A DNA stretch of 64,000 bases. Origin: Oceaniferula marina (GTDB taxonomy: Bacteria > Verrucomicrobiota > Verrucomicrobiia > Verrucomicrobiales > Akkermansiaceae). Made by a program: the position numbers and the translations under genes. Location: the NCBI RefSeq assembly GCF_013391475.1, contig NZ_JACBAZ010000004.1:682001-746000 (forward strand). Direction: 5' to 3'. The number at the start of each line of letters is the position of its first letter. The stretch's first letter is position 1. Shown piece after piece: positions 62,796 to 64,000 of the stretch. The notes beneath the pieces were generated by a model that did not search any database, was not told where the DNA came from, and saw only the letters and a list, made by a program, of their open reading frames with translations.

Positions 62796-64000
62796 TTAGC
62801 CTCCCAACCCGACAACAAAGTAAAGAAAGCCGATGATCGCGAGCAGAGCCAACACATTAATGCCAAATCCGATAGCATCCACCTTGTTCCACTTACTGAA
62901 TGTCCAATGAGAGTTCGGACCAAACAGCTTATGGTCGTCCACTAAGGAAGGATCACTTTCATGCTGAGCTACTAATTGGGCATCCTCATCTCCATCAGCA
63001 AGAACAGGGGTGAGGATACGAGCGGCTGTTTGATCTGCGGCTTCCTCCTCTTCCTTACTGCGGCGCGTCATGAGACTCACAATAATCAGTAAAACGAAAG
63101 GCAGAAATGTGCGCAATAAGACCCGGATCGTTTCGTTCAGAGCATACGGGTTAGCACTTAAATCAAATCCCATTTTATCGATGACGACGAGTAGAACATT
63201 CAAGCGACCTTTTCCTTGAGCAACTTCCGTTCCCTCGTCCAAGGTTTCCACCTCGATACCATCTGTCCAAAACACGCTCTTACGAGGCATTAAATAGCTC
63301 TTGCTCCATGGTTCATTGAGCTTGATAACATCCGGTGGCGCCGATGACCGATCTTCAGGAGCCAGCTTTTCATACGCGGCAATGGCAGCAGACTGACGAT
63401 CGACATCTTCCTGGGTTGCCCGCGGGTAAACCTGCTCAATCGATCGTGATTCTGTTTGTTTTAAGAGATACGCATTCGTCTTGAGACCTGGCACGAGGGG
63501 CGACAGGAGTGGCAGCGTAAAAAAGAAGATCGTACTCAGCGTCATCTGGGCCCACACCGCCTTCGATGTCGTTTTTTTCCATAAAATCCCCATCCATAGA
63601 GACGCCGCAAATACCGTTCCAAACTCCCACCAAAGCTTCAGAAGCCCCAAAACGCTATCACTCGCCAAGGTCAAAACCGCAGCCCCCAACACAACCAGCC
63701 CCCCAACACAACGGCCAAAGGCAACGTAATGCTTCTCAGATTTATTCGGAAATAAAGGCCGGTATAGATTATGGGTGATCAATCCCGATGCCGTAATCAT
63801 CATCATGTCGGCTGTTGACATGAGGGCCGCCATAAGTGCTGCAATCATCAGACCAATCAAGCCCATATTCAAGGGCCCCAATAACTCACGAGAAGCGTAG
63901 CCCCACAGCAAATCTGGGTCGGTCATTTTATCGGCGAAAAGCAGAACCGCAAACATGGCAGTCACGCCCCAAAGCACGGTCACTAAACGCTTGAGGTAAA
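62796..64000 (-). CDS. Sodium:solute symporter (SSS family), C-terminal part, truncated by window edge
   Basis: The frame is open through base 64000, so the true start lies outside. The visible about 401 residues hold the last membrane helices: NMGLIGLMIAALMAALMSTA, then DMMMITASGLITHNLYRPLF (the SSF signature region), GGLVVLGAAVLTLAS and further helices to FLYFVVGLGG. A long hydrophilic loop with ARILTPVLADGDEDAQL follows helix 10 or so. Sodium-driven uptake of a sugar or sugar acid is typical for such genes beside glycan-degrading enzymes. It shares direction with the beta-helix gene downstream. Confidence 0.88.
   Translation of the reverse strand, partial: YLKRLVTVLWGVTAMFAVLLFADKMTDPDLLWGYASRELLGPLNMGLIGLMIAALMAALMSTADMMMITASGLITHNLYRPLFPNKSEKHYVAFGRCVGGLVVLGAAVLTLASDSVLGLLKLWWEFGTVFAASLWMGILWKKTTSKAVWAQMTLSTIFFFTLPLLSPLVPGLKTNAYLLKQTESRSIEQVYPRATQEDVDRQSAAIAAYEKLAPEDRSSAPPDVIKLNEPWSKSYLMPRKSVFWTDGIEVETLDEGTEVAQGKGRLNVLLVVIDKMGFDLSANPYALNETIRVLLRTFLPFVLLIIVSLMTRRSKEEEEAADQTAARILTPVLADGDEDAQLVAQHESDPSLVDDHKLFGPNSHWTFSKWNKVDAIGFGINVLALLAIIGFLYFVVGLGG

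Overview
The window looks like chromosomal DNA of a polysaccharide-degrading bacterium of the phylum Verrucomicrobia, probably a marine or other aquatic member of Verrucomicrobiae near Akkermansia, Rubritalea or Haloferula. That placement is inferred from five short exported proteins ending in the verrucomicrobial PEP-CTERM form (PEPS..LLGL.G..LILRRRK), many secreted sulfatases of the formylglycine type, small ECF sigma factors paired with membrane FecR-LamG proteins, AraC/LacI-hybrid (XylR-type) regulators, and class II ketol-acid reductoisomerase. No rRNA, tRNA or CRISPR array was seen.

Layout. 1-1571: start of a large exported beta-strand-repeat protein that leaves the window. 1.7-20.3 kb: mostly housekeeping genes. 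These are ilvC with a divergent ilvY-like regulator, a pair of exported cyclophilins (one with a degraded active site), a HAD phosphatase, a porin, a RAYT transposase flanked by REP doublets, mnmE, hisC, one sulfatase, menG, a GNAT enzyme, bioD, cdaA with a tiny overlapping membrane protein, a D,D-carboxypeptidase, bioF and a beta-propeller lipoprotein. 20.4-45.4 kb: an accessory region for sulfated polysaccharide. It holds a XylR-type regulator, five further sulfatase-fold proteins (one a clear pseudoenzyme), two ECF sigma/FecR-LamG pairs, PEP-CTERM proteins, a VCBS protein, a DUF6288-like protein, a sialate-O-acetylesterase-like SGNH esterase and a heparinase II/III-like lyase. 45.5-53.4 kb: a RapA-like SNF2 ATPase, a Uup-type ABC-F ATPase and a strange exported low-complexity protein. 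53.6-64 kb: a second XylR-type regulator, two tandem PEP-CTERM cassettes that share an upstream motif and a terminator type, two large beta-helix proteins (GH141-like) and a sodium:solute symporter running off the right end.

How it may work together (inference). Two modules have the same order: ECF sigma, FecR-LamG anti-sigma, exported non-enzymatic protein, then multidomain sulfatase and sulfatase. The first is 32.0 to 24.4 kb on the minus strand and the second is 34.6 to 41.8 kb on the plus strand. A membrane LamG domain could sense a glycan, release the sigma factor and switch on surface or periplasmic sulfatases. The lyase, esterase and beta-helix glycosidase-like proteins would trim the backbone, and the symporter would import the product. 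The second module contains a LamG-sulfatase whose catalytic residues have all been lost, translationally coupled to an intact sulfatase. This pair is the most unusual part of the window.

Mobile or repetitive DNA: a RAYT with flanking REP doublets showing compensatory stem changes, a second REP-like doublet, a 30-bp perfect inverted repeat, and a nested palindrome bounded by 12-bp direct repeats.
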